Shown here: positions 63,838 to 64,000 of the stretch, one piece after another
How positions within the stretch are numbered: position 1 is the stretch's first letter
How the letters are laid out: each line of letters opens with the position of its first letter
Source: an uncultured Clostridia bacterium
GTDB lineage: Bacteria; Bacillota; Clostridia; Christensenellales; UBA1242
NCBI GenBank assembly: GCA_934749845.1
Contig: CAKVHQ010000003.1
Coordinates: 51,707-115,706 of the forward strand
Direction of reading: 5' to 3'
Length of the DNA: 64,000 bases
Translations under genes and position numbers: made by a program
Notes under the pieces: generated by a model
The model's database searches: none
What the model was told of the DNA's origin: nothing
The model's input: only the letters and a program-made list of their open reading frames with translations

Positions 63838-64000
63838 ATGAAAGAAAAATATGAAGTTGATAACAATTTAACACAAGATAAAACTGAATATGAAAAAGAA
63901 AAGTTAACGAAAAAAATTAAACTGGTTAGAAATGAATTTAAAACAGTTGGTAAATATGGTATGCCACTAATTAAAAAACAAGAAATTGATTTAGAGAAAA
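63838..64000 (+). CDS. Partial gene at the window edge, possibly DUF4417-like
   Basis: ATG 63838 follows AAGGAG. The visible 54 residues are highly charged, then 'FKTVGKYGMPLIKKQEIDLEK', a start that recalls DUF4417 proteins of mobile and phage-like regions. The frame is open to the edge. The family call is weak. Confidence 0.4.
   Translation, partial: MKEKYEVDNNLTQDKTEYEKEKLTKKIKLVRNEFKTVGKYGMPLIKKQEIDLEK

Overview
The window is AT-rich DNA from a low-GC Bacillota (Firmicutes) bacterium using the standard code. Endospore formation is suggested by a SpoIIID regulator, an M23 protein resembling SpoIIQ, a YwmB-like neighbour, and two sites matching the forespore sigma-F/G consensus. The species is not identifiable from sequence alone; a gut Clostridia-type lineage is a guess.

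Layout. 1-6705: core genes (a flippase-like membrane protein cut by the window edge, a polysaccharide deacetylase, a sporulation cluster, acyl carrier protein, spoIIID, ttcA-like). 6706-34314: two giant lipoproteins, 5615 and 3410 residues, made of Ig-like/BIG2-like and GLUG-repeat modules. Their first 388 residues are identical and lie in a 1193-bp repeat with only four silent differences. A long inverted repeat upstream of the first could be an invertible switch. 34604-42840: BaiN-type flavoprotein, LysR regulator, DegV protein, three-gene ABC-2 exporter, DNA glycosylase, membrane-flavodoxin fusion. 42873-43386: a decayed ogt gene.

43611-49506 is a 5.9-kb integrative element inserted in the anticodon loop of a tRNA-Arg(CCT) gene. 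The two halves of that gene remain at the ends, and the element carries an intact but different tRNA-Arg(CCT) with its own terminator. Cargo is a winged-helix protein, a DUF5343 + HEPN (TIGR02391) pair, a GIY-YIG/RAMA protein, a small membrane protein, an excisionase-like protein and a tyrosine integrase broken by an internal deletion and frameshift.

49996-59077 returns to ordinary genes: dtd-dut, a Y-family polymerase with YolD, a divergent glutamine synthetase, a nucleotidyltransferase, a SIMPL protein, gene remnants, a membrane protein and tRNA-Asn. 59303-62458 encodes a third GLUG protein with an unrelated N-terminus. It is followed by a cassette of one small toxin-like protein and two tandem Cys-rich CPCC proteins that look like duplicated immunity genes, then a partial gene at the edge.

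Taken together, the accessory part looks like a surface-display and inter-bacterial/phage conflict region: giant surface lipoproteins that share a fixed export module but differ in their passenger regions, a toxin-immunity cassette, and a stranded defence island that has taken over one tRNA function.
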